Below, piece by piece: positions 31,016 to 40,214 of a DNA stretch of 64,000 nucleotides. The position numbers and the translations under genes are program-made. Position 1 is the stretch's first letter, and the number at the start of each line of letters is the position of its first letter. This DNA comes from an uncultured Tropicimonas sp. (lineage in GTDB: Bacteria > Pseudomonadota > Alphaproteobacteria > Rhodobacterales > Rhodobacteraceae): contig CANMIP010000002.1 of NCBI GenBank assembly GCA_947497945.1, positions 248,001-312,000 on the forward strand, in the 5' to 3' direction. Under the pieces are notes generated by a model, which searched no databases, was not told the origin of the DNA, and was given only the letters and a program-made list of their open reading frames with translations.

Positions 31016-31429
31016 ATGACGGATCTGCCAGAATTCTATTTCCGCGTGCGGGAAAACGGCGCTGCCGTGTTCCGCATCGACACGGAAAACCGCCAGCGTC
31101 GTATCGACATGGAACAGATCGCGGTGCTCAACATCCGCAACGGCGATGTCCGCCCACAGGGCACACGCGTCCTGACCGACAGGGAGCGCGCCGCAATCGA
31201 CGTCTGGATGGAAGAGCGGCGATCCCTGCTCGCCCGGCGTGACATCGACGACATCCTTCGCGCGGTAGACACGTTGAACATCACCACGCAATGGGTTCAG
31301 TCCAAGGCAACGGATGAACAGCTCGAAAGCGTCACCGACGCCCTGCTTCTGGCCATGCACGACCTTCGCTCGACATTGGTGCGCAAGAAGGCCGACCGGA
31401 TGACGAAGCCGCAATCGGACGCGAGCTAG
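31016..31429 (+). CDS. Conserved hypothetical cytoplasmic protein
   Basis: 137 residues from MTDLPEFYFRVRENGAAVFR. An in-frame ATG at 30884 lies against the preceding terminator and would add an unlike N-terminus, so it is rejected. The protein is mixed alpha/beta with several charged helices (VTDALLLAMHDLRSTLVRKK) and no signal peptide. I do not recognise a domain. It is convergent with the MATE exporter gene six bases away. Confidence 0.7.
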   Translation: MTDLPEFYFRVRENGAAVFRIDTENRQRRIDMEQIAVLNIRNGDVRPQGTRVLTDRERAAIDVWMEERRSLLARRDIDDILRAVDTLNITTQWVQSKATDEQLESVTDALLLAMHDLRSTLVRKKADRMTKPQSDAS

Positions 31430-31435
31430 CGCCGC

Positions 31436-32803
31436 TCAGGCGACCCTTGCATCCAGCGCCGGCAGGCTACGGGCCCAGAAGCGATACATGAGCAGGATGC
31501 CGGCCACGACCAGTCCGAAGACAAGCCCGGACCAGATCCCCATCACACCGTATTCCATCCGGATTCCAAGGATGTACCCGGCGCCCAACCCGACCGGCCA
31601 ATAGGATATCGCGGAGATGACCATCGGCATCCGCGTATCCTGAATGCCACGCAACAGCCCATGCGCGATCACCTGCGCGCCATCGGCAAGCTGGAACAGC
31701 GCGGCCATGGTCATCAGCCCGACCCCGAGCGCGAGGATCTCCGGCTTGCGCGGATCTTCCGGGTCGATGAACAGGCTCAGGAACACTTCCGGCCAGGTCA
31801 GGAAGACAGCGATGGTCACCGCCGAGAACAGGATCGACATCGCGATGGCCACTTCCGCGCCGCGCCGCAAATGCCGAAAATCCTTCCGCCCGAGCGCCTT
31901 TCCGGCCCGAATCGTGCAGGCGTTGGACAGGCCCAGATGGACGAGGAAGGTCGCCGAGGCGCATTGCAGCGCGATGCCATGGGCGGCGACGGGGATGACG
32001 CCGATCCAGCCGACCATCACGGCGGAGAAGGTGAAGAGGCCGACCTCGGAGAGATTGGTCAGGCTGATCGGCCAGCCGAGACGGAAGACCTGGGCGAAGG
32101 CCGGCCAGTCCGGACGCCAGAATCGCTGGAACAGCGCGTGTTCCGGGAAGCTGCGCTTGGCATAGAGCGCCAGCCCGATCAGCGAGACGACATGCACCGT
32201 AAGCGAGGCCACGGCAGCGCCCCGCGCGCCCATCTCCGGAAAGCCGAAATTGCCGAAGATCAGAAGGTAGTTCACCCCGGCATTGGCGAAGGCGGCGAGG
32301 ATGGTGACCCAGAGCACGACCTGGGTGCGTTCCAGCGCGGAAAGATAGGATTTGAGAACCATCACGCCAAGCGCGGGCACGATGCCCCAGGCGGCGACAG
32401 AGAGGTACTCCCGCGCGCCGCTGGCAATTTCGGCCGGCTGACCGATGGCAAGCAGGAAAGGCTCCGCCTGCAGCAGGAGCGGTAGCACGATGGCCGAATA
32501 GAGCAGCGAGATCCAGAGCGCCATCCGGGTGACCCGGCGGATCTGCGCATCTCCCTCGCCATTCTCGCTCGCCGCCGCCACGAGCGGCATGACGGCAAAG
32601 GCGAAGCCCGAGCCCATGATGAACAGCGTGAAGAAGAAGGAGCCGGCCATGATCACCGCCGCCAGCACCTCGACATCATACCAGCCAAGCATGATCGTAT
32701 CCGTCGCCTGAATCGCGAATTGCGCCAGGTGGCCGCCGATAAGCGGCACGCCGAGAATGAGCAGCGCGCGGGCGTGCCCGGAAGGGGTCATTGCTTGGGA
32801 CAT
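31436..32803 (-). CDS. norM: MATE-family multidrug/sodium antiporter
   Basis: 455 residues with about 12 hydrophobic segments in two related halves. The N-terminal helix LGVPLIGGHLAQFAIQATDT and the matching LGWPISLTNLSEVGLFTFSA of the second half are typical of NorM-type MATE exporters of cationic drugs. A start at the fifth codon (MTPSGHARALLILG) is also possible. No regulator is adjacent. Confidence 0.9.
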   Translation of the reverse strand: MSQAMTPSGHARALLILGVPLIGGHLAQFAIQATDTIMLGWYDVEVLAAVIMAGSFFFTLFIMGSGFAFAVMPLVAAASENGEGDAQIRRVTRMALWISLLYSAIVLPLLLQAEPFLLAIGQPAEIASGAREYLSVAAWGIVPALGVMVLKSYLSALERTQVVLWVTILAAFANAGVNYLLIFGNFGFPEMGARGAAVASLTVHVVSLIGLALYAKRSFPEHALFQRFWRPDWPAFAQVFRLGWPISLTNLSEVGLFTFSAVMVGWIGVIPVAAHGIALQCASATFLVHLGLSNACTIRAGKALGRKDFRHLRRGAEVAIAMSILFSAVTIAVFLTWPEVFLSLFIDPEDPRKPEILALGVGLMTMAALFQLADGAQVIAHGLLRGIQDTRMPMVISAISYWPVGLGAGYILGIRMEYGVMGIWSGLVFGLVVAGILLMYRFWARSLPALDARVA

Positions 32804-33180
32804 ATTCGCCCCTTAGACCCGCCCGTGCGAAACGGCAAGCCACCTGAGGCAACGAGGTGGCCAGATCCCGCCGGCGGCCCCCGGTGCGAAGGCGCTTTTC
32901 TCGCATCTGTGGCGCAACGCCCGATGCCAGCCAGCCCCTCGCCCTGGCGCCCGCCTGCAGCGGCCAGGAGGGGCGCAAAGCGCCGGGAGCGCCCTTGGCA
33001 CGGGCGCACGGCCGAAAGCCGCTGTACCAGCGCCTACCCGTCCCTGCGGGCTGGCGCATTGTCAGCCGCGCGCCGCAGATTGATCTCTCTCGGACTTGGC
33101 CAGGATCAGGTCCAGACCCCGGAAGCTGCAGCGCGATCCCTCGGCGGGCACCGGCACAGCCTTCGTTGCAAATCCTGCAA
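32804..33180. other. G+C-rich spacer carrying one copy of an interspersed repeat
   Basis: No gene is supported although several frames stay open because of base composition. The segment 32994-33058 is about three-quarters identical to 36018-36079 (see repeat entries). Small inverted repeats (GGCGC...GCGCC) are scattered through it. Confidence 0.5.
32994..33058 (+). repeat. Interspersed repeat, copy 1
   Basis: Starts TTGGCACGG and ends TGGCGCA. It shares blocks TTGGCACGG, AAAGCCGC, GCGCCT, CCGTCCC and TGGCGCA in the same order and spacing with copy 2 at 36018, with a two-base indel that makes a coding origin unlikely. Confidence 0.55.
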
Positions 33181-33186
33181 AAGAAA

Positions 33187-33209
33187 AACGCCGGGTCCCC
33201 CCCGGCGTT
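33187..33209 (-). terminator. Intrinsic terminator after scoB
   Basis: Nine-base arms AACGCCGGG and CCCGGCGTT around a five-base loop. On the minus strand a T-run follows. It lies 43 bases after the scoB stop. Confidence 0.88.
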
Positions 33210-33251
33210 CTCCAATGTCGTTTCCTGCGGCCCGCGGCCGCAAAGGCAAAA

Positions 33252-33878
33252 TCAGACCAGCGTCGCCTCGGTCGCGGCGCGGATCTCTTCCTCGGAGACA
33301 CCCGGCGCACATTCGACGATCTTCAGACCGCCCTCGACCACGTCCAGCACGCCGAGATTGGTGATGATCCGGTCCACCACGCTCTGGCCGGTCAGCGGCA
33401 GGGTGCAGGCGTGCAGAACCTTGCTCTCGCCCTTCTTGTTGGTATGGTCCATCACCACGACGACGCGGCCAACGCCGGCAACGAGATCCATCGCCCCGCC
33501 CATGCCCTTCACCAGCTTGCCTGGGATCATCCAGTTCGCCAGGTCGCCATTCTCGGCCACTTCCATCGCGCCGAGAATCGCCATCGCGATCTTGCCGCCA
33601 CGGATCATGCCGAAGCTCGCGGCGCTGTCGAAATAGGCCGTCTGCGGCAGCTCGGTGATCGTCTGCTTGCCGGCATTGATCAGGTCCGCATCCTCTTCGC
33701 CCTCATAGGGGAAGGGGCCCATCCCCAGCATGCCATTCTCCGATTGCAGCGTAACTTCAATGCCTTCGGGGATGTAGTTGGAGACCAGCGTCGGGATGCC
33801 GATGCCGAGATTCACATACCAGCCGTCCTGAAGCTCCTGCGCGGCCCGCGCCGCCATTTCATTGCGATCCCAGGGCAT
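33252..33878 (-). CDS. scoB: 3-oxoacid CoA-transferase subunit B
   Basis: Beta subunit of succinyl-CoA:3-ketoacid CoA-transferase, which activates acetoacetate using succinyl-CoA (or acetyl-CoA in Ato-type enzymes). 208 residues. The catalytic glutamate is in [27 protein letters not shown] and GGAMDLVAG are also typical. Its ATG shares one base with the TAA of the alpha-subunit gene. Substrate preference cannot be settled from sequence by eye. Confidence 0.93.
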   Translation of the reverse strand: MPWDRNEMAARAAQELQDGWYVNLGIGIPTLVSNYIPEGIEVTLQSENGMLGMGPFPYEGEEDADLINAGKQTITELPQTAYFDSAASFGMIRGGKIAMAILGAMEVAENGDLANWMIPGKLVKGMGGAMDLVAGVGRVVVVMDHTNKKGESKVLHACTLPLTGQSVVDRIITNLGVLDVVEGGLKIVECAPGVSEEEIRAATEATLV

Positions 33879-34582
33879 TACGACGCCTCCTTGCTACGGG
33901 TGGTGCGCTGCTCGATGCGCTTTTCATGCTCGCCCTGGATAAGGCGGTGGACATAGATCCCCGGCAGGTGGATCGAATCCGGGTCCAGCGACCCGGTCGG
34001 CACGATCTCCTCGACCTCCACGACGCAGGTCTTGCCGCACATCGCCGCCGGCGGGTTGAAATTCCGCGCCGTCTTGCGGAAGACGAGATTGCCGGTCGGG
34101 TCCGCCTTCCAGGCCTTGACGATGGAGAGCTCGGCAAAGATCCCCTCTTCAAGGATATAGGTCTCGCCGTTGAATTCCTTGTGCTCCTTGCCTTCCGCGA
34201 CGACGGTGCCGACGCCGGTCTTGGTATAGAAGCCAGGAATGCCGCAACCGGCGGCGCGCATGCGCTCGGCCAGTGTTCCTTGCGGATTGAATTCCAGCTC
34301 CAGCTCGCCGGAGAGATATTGCCGCATGAATTCGGCGTTTTCGCCAACATAGGACGACATCATCTTCTTGACCTGCTTGGTCTGCAGCAGGATGCCGATG
34401 CCGAAATCATCCACCCCGGCATTGTTCGACGCGAAGGTCAGATCCTTCACGCCGCTTTCCTTGATCGCATTGAGCAGCAGCTCCGGAATGCCGCAGAGAC
34501 CAAAGCCCCCTGCGGCGATGAGCATGCCGTCATGCAGCAAGCCATCCAGCGCCTCTGCGGCGCTGCCATATACCTTGTCCAT
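33878..34582 (-). CDS. scoA: 3-oxoacid CoA-transferase subunit A
   Basis: Alpha subunit partner of the preceding entry. 234 residues with [20 protein letters not shown] and GAGTVVAEG-like loop [12 protein letters not shown]; the subunits form a heterotetramer in the cytoplasm. It begins a two-gene operon that ends in a strong terminator. It probably serves ketone-body or polyhydroxybutyrate-derived acetoacetate use. Confidence 0.93.
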   Translation of the reverse strand: MDKVYGSAAEALDGLLHDGMLIAAGGFGLCGIPELLLNAIKESGVKDLTFASNNAGVDDFGIGILLQTKQVKKMMSSYVGENAEFMRQYLSGELELEFNPQGTLAERMRAAGCGIPGFYTKTGVGTVVAEGKEHKEFNGETYILEEGIFAELSIVKAWKADPTGNLVFRKTARNFNPPAAMCGKTCVVEVEEIVPTGSLDPDSIHLPGIYVHRLIQGEHEKRIEQRTTRSKEAS

Positions 34583-34775
34583 AGGAAACCTCCCGCTATT
34601 CCTTTGGGTAATGGGTTGTGGCGACAGATTGCGGGCCTGTCAAATGAATGCTGCAACGCGGCGGCTGCCGTGTCGGGAAAGTATGTCCTGCAATGGCGAG
34701 GCTCCTGACAGAACGCTGTCAGGAGGGCTATGCGACAAGCGCGGTATCGGATTTTATGAAACCAAGGAGATACCG

Positions 34776-35159
34776 ATGACCTATCTGCCGCAACACGCCG
34801 TTGTCTGGACGGAAATCCCGGTGAGCGATCTCGACAAGGCGATCGATTTCTATTCCAGGGCCACCGGGATCGGCCTCAACAAGATCACCGATATGGGCCC
34901 CAACCCGATCGCGATCTTCGCCACTGAGGATGACAAGACCGGCGTGGCCGGCCATCTCTACCCGGGCAAGCCGGCCCAGGGCGGATCCGGTCCGACCGTG
35001 CATTTCGTCGCCGACGGCACGCTGGAAGAGGCGCTCGAGCGGGTGACTTCCGCCGGCGGCACGGAGATCTCACCGATCATCACCATCCCGCCGGGGCGCT
35101 TTTTCTACTTCCAGGACCCCGACGGCAACTCCATCGCCTTTTTCGAGGCGGCCGCCTGA
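34776..35159 (+). CDS. VOC-family (glyoxalase/bleomycin-resistance fold) protein
   Basis: 127 residues starting MTYLPQHAVVWTEIPVSDLD behind a perfect AAGGAGA. The protein forms one pair of beta-alpha-beta-beta-beta modules ending RFFYFQDPDGNSIAFFEAAA. Such proteins range from lyases to drug-binding proteins. It is translationally fused (TGATG) to a WYL-domain regulator, suggesting a regulated small-molecule or stress function, but the substrate is unknown. Confidence 0.85.
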   Translation: MTYLPQHAVVWTEIPVSDLDKAIDFYSRATGIGLNKITDMGPNPIAIFATEDDKTGVAGHLYPGKPAQGGSGPTVHFVADGTLEEALERVTSAGGTEISPIITIPPGRFFYFQDPDGNSIAFFEAAA

Positions 35160-35866
35160 TGCGGCGGGCCGACCGCCTCTTCCAGATCGTGCAATTCCTG
35201 CGCGGCGGTCGGCTCGTCACGGCCCGGCAATTGTCCGAACGGCTCGAAGTCTCGGAACGGACCATCTATCGCGACATCGCGGACCTGCAGGCCTCCGGCG
35301 TGCCGGTCGATGGTGAAGCGGGGGTGGGATACGTGTTGCAGGGTGGCTACGAGATGCCGCCCTTGATGTTCTCCCGCGACGAGATCGTGGCGCTGGTGGC
35401 CGGGGCGCGGCTGATCCGGGCCTGGGGCGGGGCCTCGATGGCGCGTGGTGCCGAGGAGGCGCTGGTCAAGATCGCTGCCGTGCTGCCGGAGCCGGAACGC
35501 GACCGCACCGCCGCCGTGCAGGTGCACAGCATTGCGCCGGAGATGACCGATGCGCTGCGCGACCGCGTGGATTATCTGGAAGCCGCGGTGGACGCGCGCA
35601 AGCTGCTGGAACTCGCCTATTCCGATGCCGAGGGCCGGCCGAGCCAGCGCCGGGTCCGGCCGCTGGGGCTGTGGTTCTGGGGCAAGGTCTGGACGCTCGT
35701 GGCCTGGTGCGAGCTGCGGGAGGATTTCCGAATGTTCCGCCTCGACCGGATCGATACACTTGAGGAAGCCGGTGAAACCTTCCGCGCCGAACGCCGCAAG
35801 AGCCTCTCGGAATTCTATCGACAGATGGAACAGGAACGCGGATCGGGCGGTCGTTGCGACATGTAG
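35159..35866 (+). CDS. YafY-type HTH/WYL-domain transcriptional regulator
   Basis: 235 residues. The N-terminal HTH_11 domain (LFQIVQFLRGGRLVTARQLS, then VSERTIYRDIADLQASGVPV) is followed by a WYL ligand-binding domain (about 135-215) with RRVRPLGLWFWGKVWTLVAW, in which the W-Y-L core appears as WTLVAW. Overlap with the VOC gene indicates they are made together. Confidence 0.88.
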   Translation: MRRADRLFQIVQFLRGGRLVTARQLSERLEVSERTIYRDIADLQASGVPVDGEAGVGYVLQGGYEMPPLMFSRDEIVALVAGARLIRAWGGASMARGAEEALVKIAAVLPEPERDRTAAVQVHSIAPEMTDALRDRVDYLEAAVDARKLLELAYSDAEGRPSQRRVRPLGLWFWGKVWTLVAWCELREDFRMFRLDRIDTLEEAGETFRAERRKSLSEFYRQMEQERGSGGRCDM

Positions 35867-35915
35867 AGTGAGGCCGGTCCAGGGATTTCGACCATTTCCG
35901 GCCTGAACAGGGAGG

Positions 35916-35968
35916 CGTGCCGCCGAGCAAGCTCGTGCGGCGGTGGCGCCGCTTCGCGGCGGGGCACG
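35916..35968. repeat. Branched inverted-repeat element
   Basis: Outer arms CGTGCC and GGCACG enclose two hairpins, CGAGC-AA-GCTCG (with CCGC/GCGG below a one-base bulge) and CGCCGC-TTC-GCGGCG. It lies between the convergent WYL regulator and topA genes. REP-like or a bidirectional end structure. Confidence 0.45.
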
Positions 35969-36017
35969 AACAATGGTGCAGAAAGAGCCGATAGGCGAGG
36001 ACGGGAAAAGGGACTGA

Positions 36018-36079
36018 TTGGCACGGAATCATGGCAAAGCCGCCATGCCGGCGCCTGTCCGTCCCGGCGAGTTGGCGCA
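36018..36079 (+). repeat. Interspersed repeat, copy 2
   Basis: Counterpart of 32994-33058 in the same orientation. Shared blocks are TTGGCACGG, AAAGCCGC, GCGCCT, CCGTCCC and TGGCGCA. It lies between the branched inverted-repeat element and the end of topA. Confidence 0.55.
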
Positions 36080-36140
36080 GGGACGGCGACCATTGCGCCC
36101 ATAGCGACCGACAGTAAAATCCGCAGCGCGAGCGGCAGCC

Positions 36141-38741
36141 CTACTCGTCTTTCTTGGCCTTGCTCGCTGTCTTCTTTGCAGCCGGCTTCTTCTTCGCGGC
36201 CGGCTTTTTCTTCGGCGCCGCCTTCTTGCGTGCCGGTTTCTTGCCCGCTTTCTCGGTGATCAGCTCGACGGCCTGCTCCATGGTCACCGTCAACGGGTCC
36301 GTATCTTTGGGCAGGGTCGCATTGACCTTTTCCCATTTCACGTAAGGACCGTAGCGGCCTTCCATGACATTGACCGGACCGCCCGCATCGGGATGTTCGC
36401 CCAACTCCTTGAGCGGCTTGGCCACCGTCCGGCCCCGCCCGCGCGGGTTGGCGCGTTTCTCGGCCAACATCTCCACGGCGCGGTTCATGCCGACTTCGAA
36501 GACCTCAGCCGGATCCTTCAGATTGGCATAGGTCGGCTTCTCCTCGCCCTGCGCTGTATGGGCGATATAGGGACCGAACCGACCGAAATTCGAGGTGATC
36601 ATCCCGCCCTCGGGATGCTCGCCAATCTCGCGCGGCAGGCTGAGCAGGGTCAGCGCCTTCTCGAGATCCATATCCTCGGCCTGCCAGCCGCGCGGCAGGC
36701 TTGCCCGCTTCGGCTTGGGGTTTTCTTCGGTGACGTCGCCCCGCTGCACGTAATGGCCGAAGCGGCCGTCGCGCAGTGTGATCTTGTCGCCATTATCTTC
36801 GCCCAGCAGCTTGCCATCCGGACCGATGCCAGATTCTTCCGTGCCCGGCGGGCCGAAGGGCCGGGTGTAGCGGCATTCGGGATAGTTCGAGCAGCCGATG
36901 AAGGCCCCACCGGAGCGCGCCGTGCGCATGGACAGCCGCCCATTGCCGCAATTGGGGCATGTCCGCGGGTTGCTGCCATCCTCGGTCGGCGGGAAGAGAT
37001 GCGGCTCAAGCACCTCGTTGATCTTCTCCAGCACGTCGGTGATGCGCAGCTCGGCCGTCTCGGCCACGGCGGCCGAGAAATCGCGCCAGAACGCAGCAAG
37101 AACCGCCTTGTAATCGGCCTCGCCGGCCGAAACATGGTCCAGTTCGGCCTCAAGCCCGGAGGTGAACTCATAGCCGACATATTGGCGGAAATAATTCATC
37201 AGGAAGGCGATCACGAGCCGCCCCTTGTCCTCCGGAAAGAGCCGGTTCTTGTCCTTGCGGACATAGCCACGGTCCTGGATCGTGGTGACGATGGAGGCAT
37301 AGGTCGAGGGCCGACCGATGCCGAGTTCTTCCATCCGCTTGACCAGCGTGGCCTCCGTGTAGCGCGGCGGCGGCTGGGTAAAATGCTGCTCCGGTGTGAC
37401 CTGCCGCTTCTCGGCGGCCTCGCCACGCATTACCTGCGGCAGGCGCTTGTCGTCATCGTCGGTGGCGACATCGTCGCGGCCTTCCTCGTAGACACGCAGG
37501 AAGCCGTCAAAGAGCACGACCTGGCCTGTGGCCCGCAGGCCGACCTGGCCATCGGCACTGGCGATGTCGACGGTCGTGCGCTCCAGCTTGGCCGCTTCCA
37601 TCTGGCTCGCGAGGGTCCGCTTCCAGATCAGGTCATAGAGCTTGCGTTGATCGGGCTCGGACACTTTCAGGCTCGCCGCATCGCGGGTCATATCCGTCGG
37701 GCGGATACATTCGTGGGCTTCCTGGGCGTTCTTGGCCTTGTTCTTGTAAATGCGCGGGCTCTTCGGCACGTATTCGGCGCCGTAGCGTGCGGCAATGGCG
37801 TCGCGTGCCGCCGAGACGGCCTCGGGCGCCATGTCGATGCCATCGGTCCGCATATAGGTGATCAGCCCGGCCTCGTAGAGACGCTGGGCGGCGTTCATCG
37901 TCTGCCGTGCGCCCATGCCGAACTTGCGGCTGGCTTCCTGCTGCAGGGTCGAGGTCATGAAGGGGGCAGAAGGATTGCGGCTGGCCGGCTTGGCTTCGAC
38001 CGCCGACACCGTCAGGTCGCGCGAGTTGATCGCCTGCACGGCCATCTCGGCGGCGGTCTCGTTGCCGAGATCGAACTTGTCGAGCTTCTTGCCCGCCAGC
38101 GTGGTCAGGCGCGCCTCGTAGGTCTGGCCGCGCGGAGTGGCCAGCAATGCCTTGACGGTCCAGTACTCCTGGGCCCGGAAGGCCTCGATCTCCATCTCCC
38201 GCTCGACGATCAGCCGCAGGCAGACCGATTGCACACGCCCCGCCGAGCGCGAGCCCGGCAGCTTGCGCCAGAGCACCGGCGAGAGGTTGAAGCCGACGAG
38301 ATAGTCGAGAGCCCGGCGCGCCAGATAGGCATCGACCAGCGGCTGGTCGACCTGGCGCGGGTTCTTCATCGCCTCGGTGACGGCAGACTTGGTGATCGCG
38401 TTGAAGACGACACGGGAGACCGGCGTGTCCTTCTTGATCGCCCGGCGCTTGCGCAGCGCCTCTTCCAGGTGCCAGGAAATCGCCTCTCCCTCGCGATCGG
38501 GGTCGGTCGCGAGGATGAGCGCGTTGTCGTCTTTCAGCGCGTCGGCGATGGCCTTCACATGCTTGCGCGAATCGTTTCCGATCTCCCAAAGCATCTCGAA
38601 TTCATTCTCCGGATCGACCGAACCGTCCTTGGGCGGCAGGTCACGCACATGCCCGTAGGATGCGAGCACGGTGTAGTCGTCGCCGAGATACTTGTTGATT
38701 GTCTTTGCCTTGGCAGGCGATTCGACGACGACAACGGGCAT
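36141..38741 (-). CDS. topA: DNA topoisomerase I
   Basis: Type IA enzyme relaxing negative supercoils. The start MPVVVVESPAKAKTINKYLG places the Toprim domain at the N-terminus; ATDPDREGEAISWH is its acidic motif. The active-site tyrosine is in LITYMRTDGIDMA. A four-cysteine zinc ribbon (CPNCGNGRLSM to GCSNYPECRY) and further C-terminal repeats follow, then a Lys/Ala/Pro-rich tail (KKAAPKKKPAAKK repeats) that probably binds nucleic acid. 866 residues. It follows dprA on the same strand. Confidence 0.95.
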   Translation of the reverse strand: MPVVVVESPAKAKTINKYLGDDYTVLASYGHVRDLPPKDGSVDPENEFEMLWEIGNDSRKHVKAIADALKDDNALILATDPDREGEAISWHLEEALRKRRAIKKDTPVSRVVFNAITKSAVTEAMKNPRQVDQPLVDAYLARRALDYLVGFNLSPVLWRKLPGSRSAGRVQSVCLRLIVEREMEIEAFRAQEYWTVKALLATPRGQTYEARLTTLAGKKLDKFDLGNETAAEMAVQAINSRDLTVSAVEAKPASRNPSAPFMTSTLQQEASRKFGMGARQTMNAAQRLYEAGLITYMRTDGIDMAPEAVSAARDAIAARYGAEYVPKSPRIYKNKAKNAQEAHECIRPTDMTRDAASLKVSEPDQRKLYDLIWKRTLASQMEAAKLERTTVDIASADGQVGLRATGQVVLFDGFLRVYEEGRDDVATDDDDKRLPQVMRGEAAEKRQVTPEQHFTQPPPRYTEATLVKRMEELGIGRPSTYASIVTTIQDRGYVRKDKNRLFPEDKGRLVIAFLMNYFRQYVGYEFTSGLEAELDHVSAGEADYKAVLAAFWRDFSAAVAETAELRITDVLEKINEVLEPHLFPPTEDGSNPRTCPNCGNGRLSMRTARSGGAFIGCSNYPECRYTRPFGPPGTEESGIGPDGKLLGEDNGDKITLRDGRFGHYVQRGDVTEENPKPKRASLPRGWQAEDMDLEKALTLLSLPREIGEHPEGGMITSNFGRFGPYIAHTAQGEEKPTYANLKDPAEVFEVGMNRAVEMLAEKRANPRGRGRTVAKPLKELGEHPDAGGPVNVMEGRYGPYVKWEKVNATLPKDTDPLTVTMEQAVELITEKAGKKPARKKAAPKKKPAAKKKPAAKKTASKAKKDE

Positions 38742-38861
38742 GTGGAAACCTTTGGAAATGGGTCGTTCAATTGGCGGGGATACATGTGGCCGGCGCGGAG
38801 CGTTGTCAATGCGGTGACGCGGCCGATATTGGCGCACCCTACGGGTGGATTATTTGCTGCC

Positions 38862-40025
38862 TCACGCCGACAGCGCCAGAAGACCGCCCGGTTGGCGTTG
38901 AACCAGGCCCTCCATTTCAAGATCCAGAAGTTCTCCGGCGACCTGCTGGCTTGGCAGCGCGAGGTCCCGCAGGAGTTGGTCTTCGGCGACGGGGGCGGGG
39001 CCGAGCAGCGAAAGGATGCGCGTGCGGATCGGGCCGGTCTCGGGCGGGGCAGCCCGGTCCGGCGTTGGCGCGGCCAACGGTTCCGGCGCCGCCTCTTGCG
39101 GCCTGCGCGTCCGGCGGCGGCGCGGCGGGGCAGCGATGGGGGAGAGCGAGTCGAGCACATCCTCCGTGCCGCGCACCAGGGTCGCGCCATCGCGGATGAG
39201 CTTGTTACAGCCGGCGGCACGCGGGTCGAGCGGGTGGCCCGGGATGGCAAGCACGTCCCTGCCCTGCTCAAGCGCCATGCGGGCGGTGATCAGCGTGCCG
39301 GAGCGCAGCGCGGCCTCGACGACGATCGTGGCCTGCGAGATCCCGGCGACGATGCGATTGCGGCGCGGGAAATGGCGCGCCTGCGGGCGCATGCCAATGG
39401 GCATCTCCGACAGGATCAGGCCGGTCTCGGAGATCCGGGTGGTCAGTTCGGCATTCTCTCGCGGGTAGATGACGTCGACCCCACCGGCGACAACAGCGAT
39501 GGTCCCGGTTTCCAGCGCCGCCTCGTGAACAATGCCATCGATTCCGCGCGCCAGCCCGGAGACGACAACATGGCCGGCGGCCCCCAGCCCTTCGGCCAGG
39601 GCGCGGGCGGCGCGGCTGCCAAGGCTGGAAGCGTTTCGGGCGCCGACAAGGGCCAGCGCGGGACGCGCAGACAGACCCGTGTCTCCGAGCGCCCAGAGCA
39701 TGGGCGGCGGATCCGGGATATGGCGGAGAAGTTCGGGATAGGCGGTCTCGCCGATAAAAACAGGGGCTGCGCCGGCGCGATAGCCGGCTTCCAGCTCGAT
39801 CTCGACGGTTTCCAGAGGGCACGGCTTGTAGGACGCCACACCGGCTGAGCGGGCAAGACCGGGCAGCGCGTCAAGCGCAGCGCTCGCGTCTCCGTCATTC
39901 TCTGTCATCAAGCGGAAAAAGGTGCTCGTCCCGACGCGGTGAGAGCGCAAGAGACGAAGCCAGCACAATCTGGTTCCTTCCGAGGTGGGTGGTGCGAGGG
40001 GGGGTGGGGAAGAAACTATCTCCAA
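38862..40025 (-). CDS. dprA: DNA-processing protein DprA
   Basis: Binds incoming single-stranded DNA and loads RecA during natural transformation and GTA DNA acquisition. 387 residues. The Rossmann-like domain has ALALVGARNASSLGSRAARA and VVSGLARGIDGIVHEAALET, followed by SEMPIGMRPQARHFPRRNRI. A proline/arginine linker leads to a C-terminal winged helix (ILSLLGPAPVAEDQLLRDLA). A CtrA-like site lies about 48 bases upstream. It sits between tldD and topA on the minus strand. Confidence 0.93.
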   Translation of the reverse strand: MEIVSSPPPLAPPTSEGTRLCWLRLLRSHRVGTSTFFRLMTENDGDASAALDALPGLARSAGVASYKPCPLETVEIELEAGYRAGAAPVFIGETAYPELLRHIPDPPPMLWALGDTGLSARPALALVGARNASSLGSRAARALAEGLGAAGHVVVSGLARGIDGIVHEAALETGTIAVVAGGVDVIYPRENAELTTRISETGLILSEMPIGMRPQARHFPRRNRIVAGISQATIVVEAALRSGTLITARMALEQGRDVLAIPGHPLDPRAAGCNKLIRDGATLVRGTEDVLDSLSPIAAPPRRRRTRRPQEAAPEPLAAPTPDRAAPPETGPIRTRILSLLGPAPVAEDQLLRDLALPSQQVAGELLDLEMEGLVQRQPGGLLALSA

Positions 40026-40072
40026 ACCGTCGCTACTCCGTCTCTTGCTGACACCATGGCTAAGGTGAAAGC

Positions 40073-40088
40073 GTTAACCACGGGTAAA
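40073..40088 (-). promoter_or_regulatory. CtrA-like site upstream of dprA
   Basis: Minus strand TTTA-CCCGTGG-TTAAC, one mismatch from TTAA-N7-TTAAC, 48 bases before the dprA ATG in an A+T-rich patch. A separate sigma70-like pair (TTGCCA, 17 bases, TTAATC; 40119 to 40091) lies just upstream of it, so the site could overlap the transcription start. Confidence 0.55.
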
Positions 40089-40163
40089 CGGATTAAGGAG
40101 TTTCGGCACAAACTGGCAATATTCTGTTTTTATGTCGAAATTTTTTCTGTTCCGGGATTGTCT

Positions 40164-40195
40164 CCGCCGCGTCAACTCCGGGGACGACGCGGCGG
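40164..40195. terminator. Hairpin downstream of tldD
   Basis: Ten-base arms CCGCCGCGTC and GACGCGGCGG around a 12-base loop, 20 bases after the tldD stop on the minus strand. No T-run follows directly, so termination may be weak or factor-dependent. Confidence 0.55.
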
Positions 40196-40214
40196 ATTAA
40201 CGATGATGACCGGT

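Noticed and set aside
36393-39848. A 1151-codon open frame on the plus strand across topA and dprA
   Set aside because: It is antisense to two clearly conserved genes, has no family resemblance, and exists because of high G+C third-position bias.
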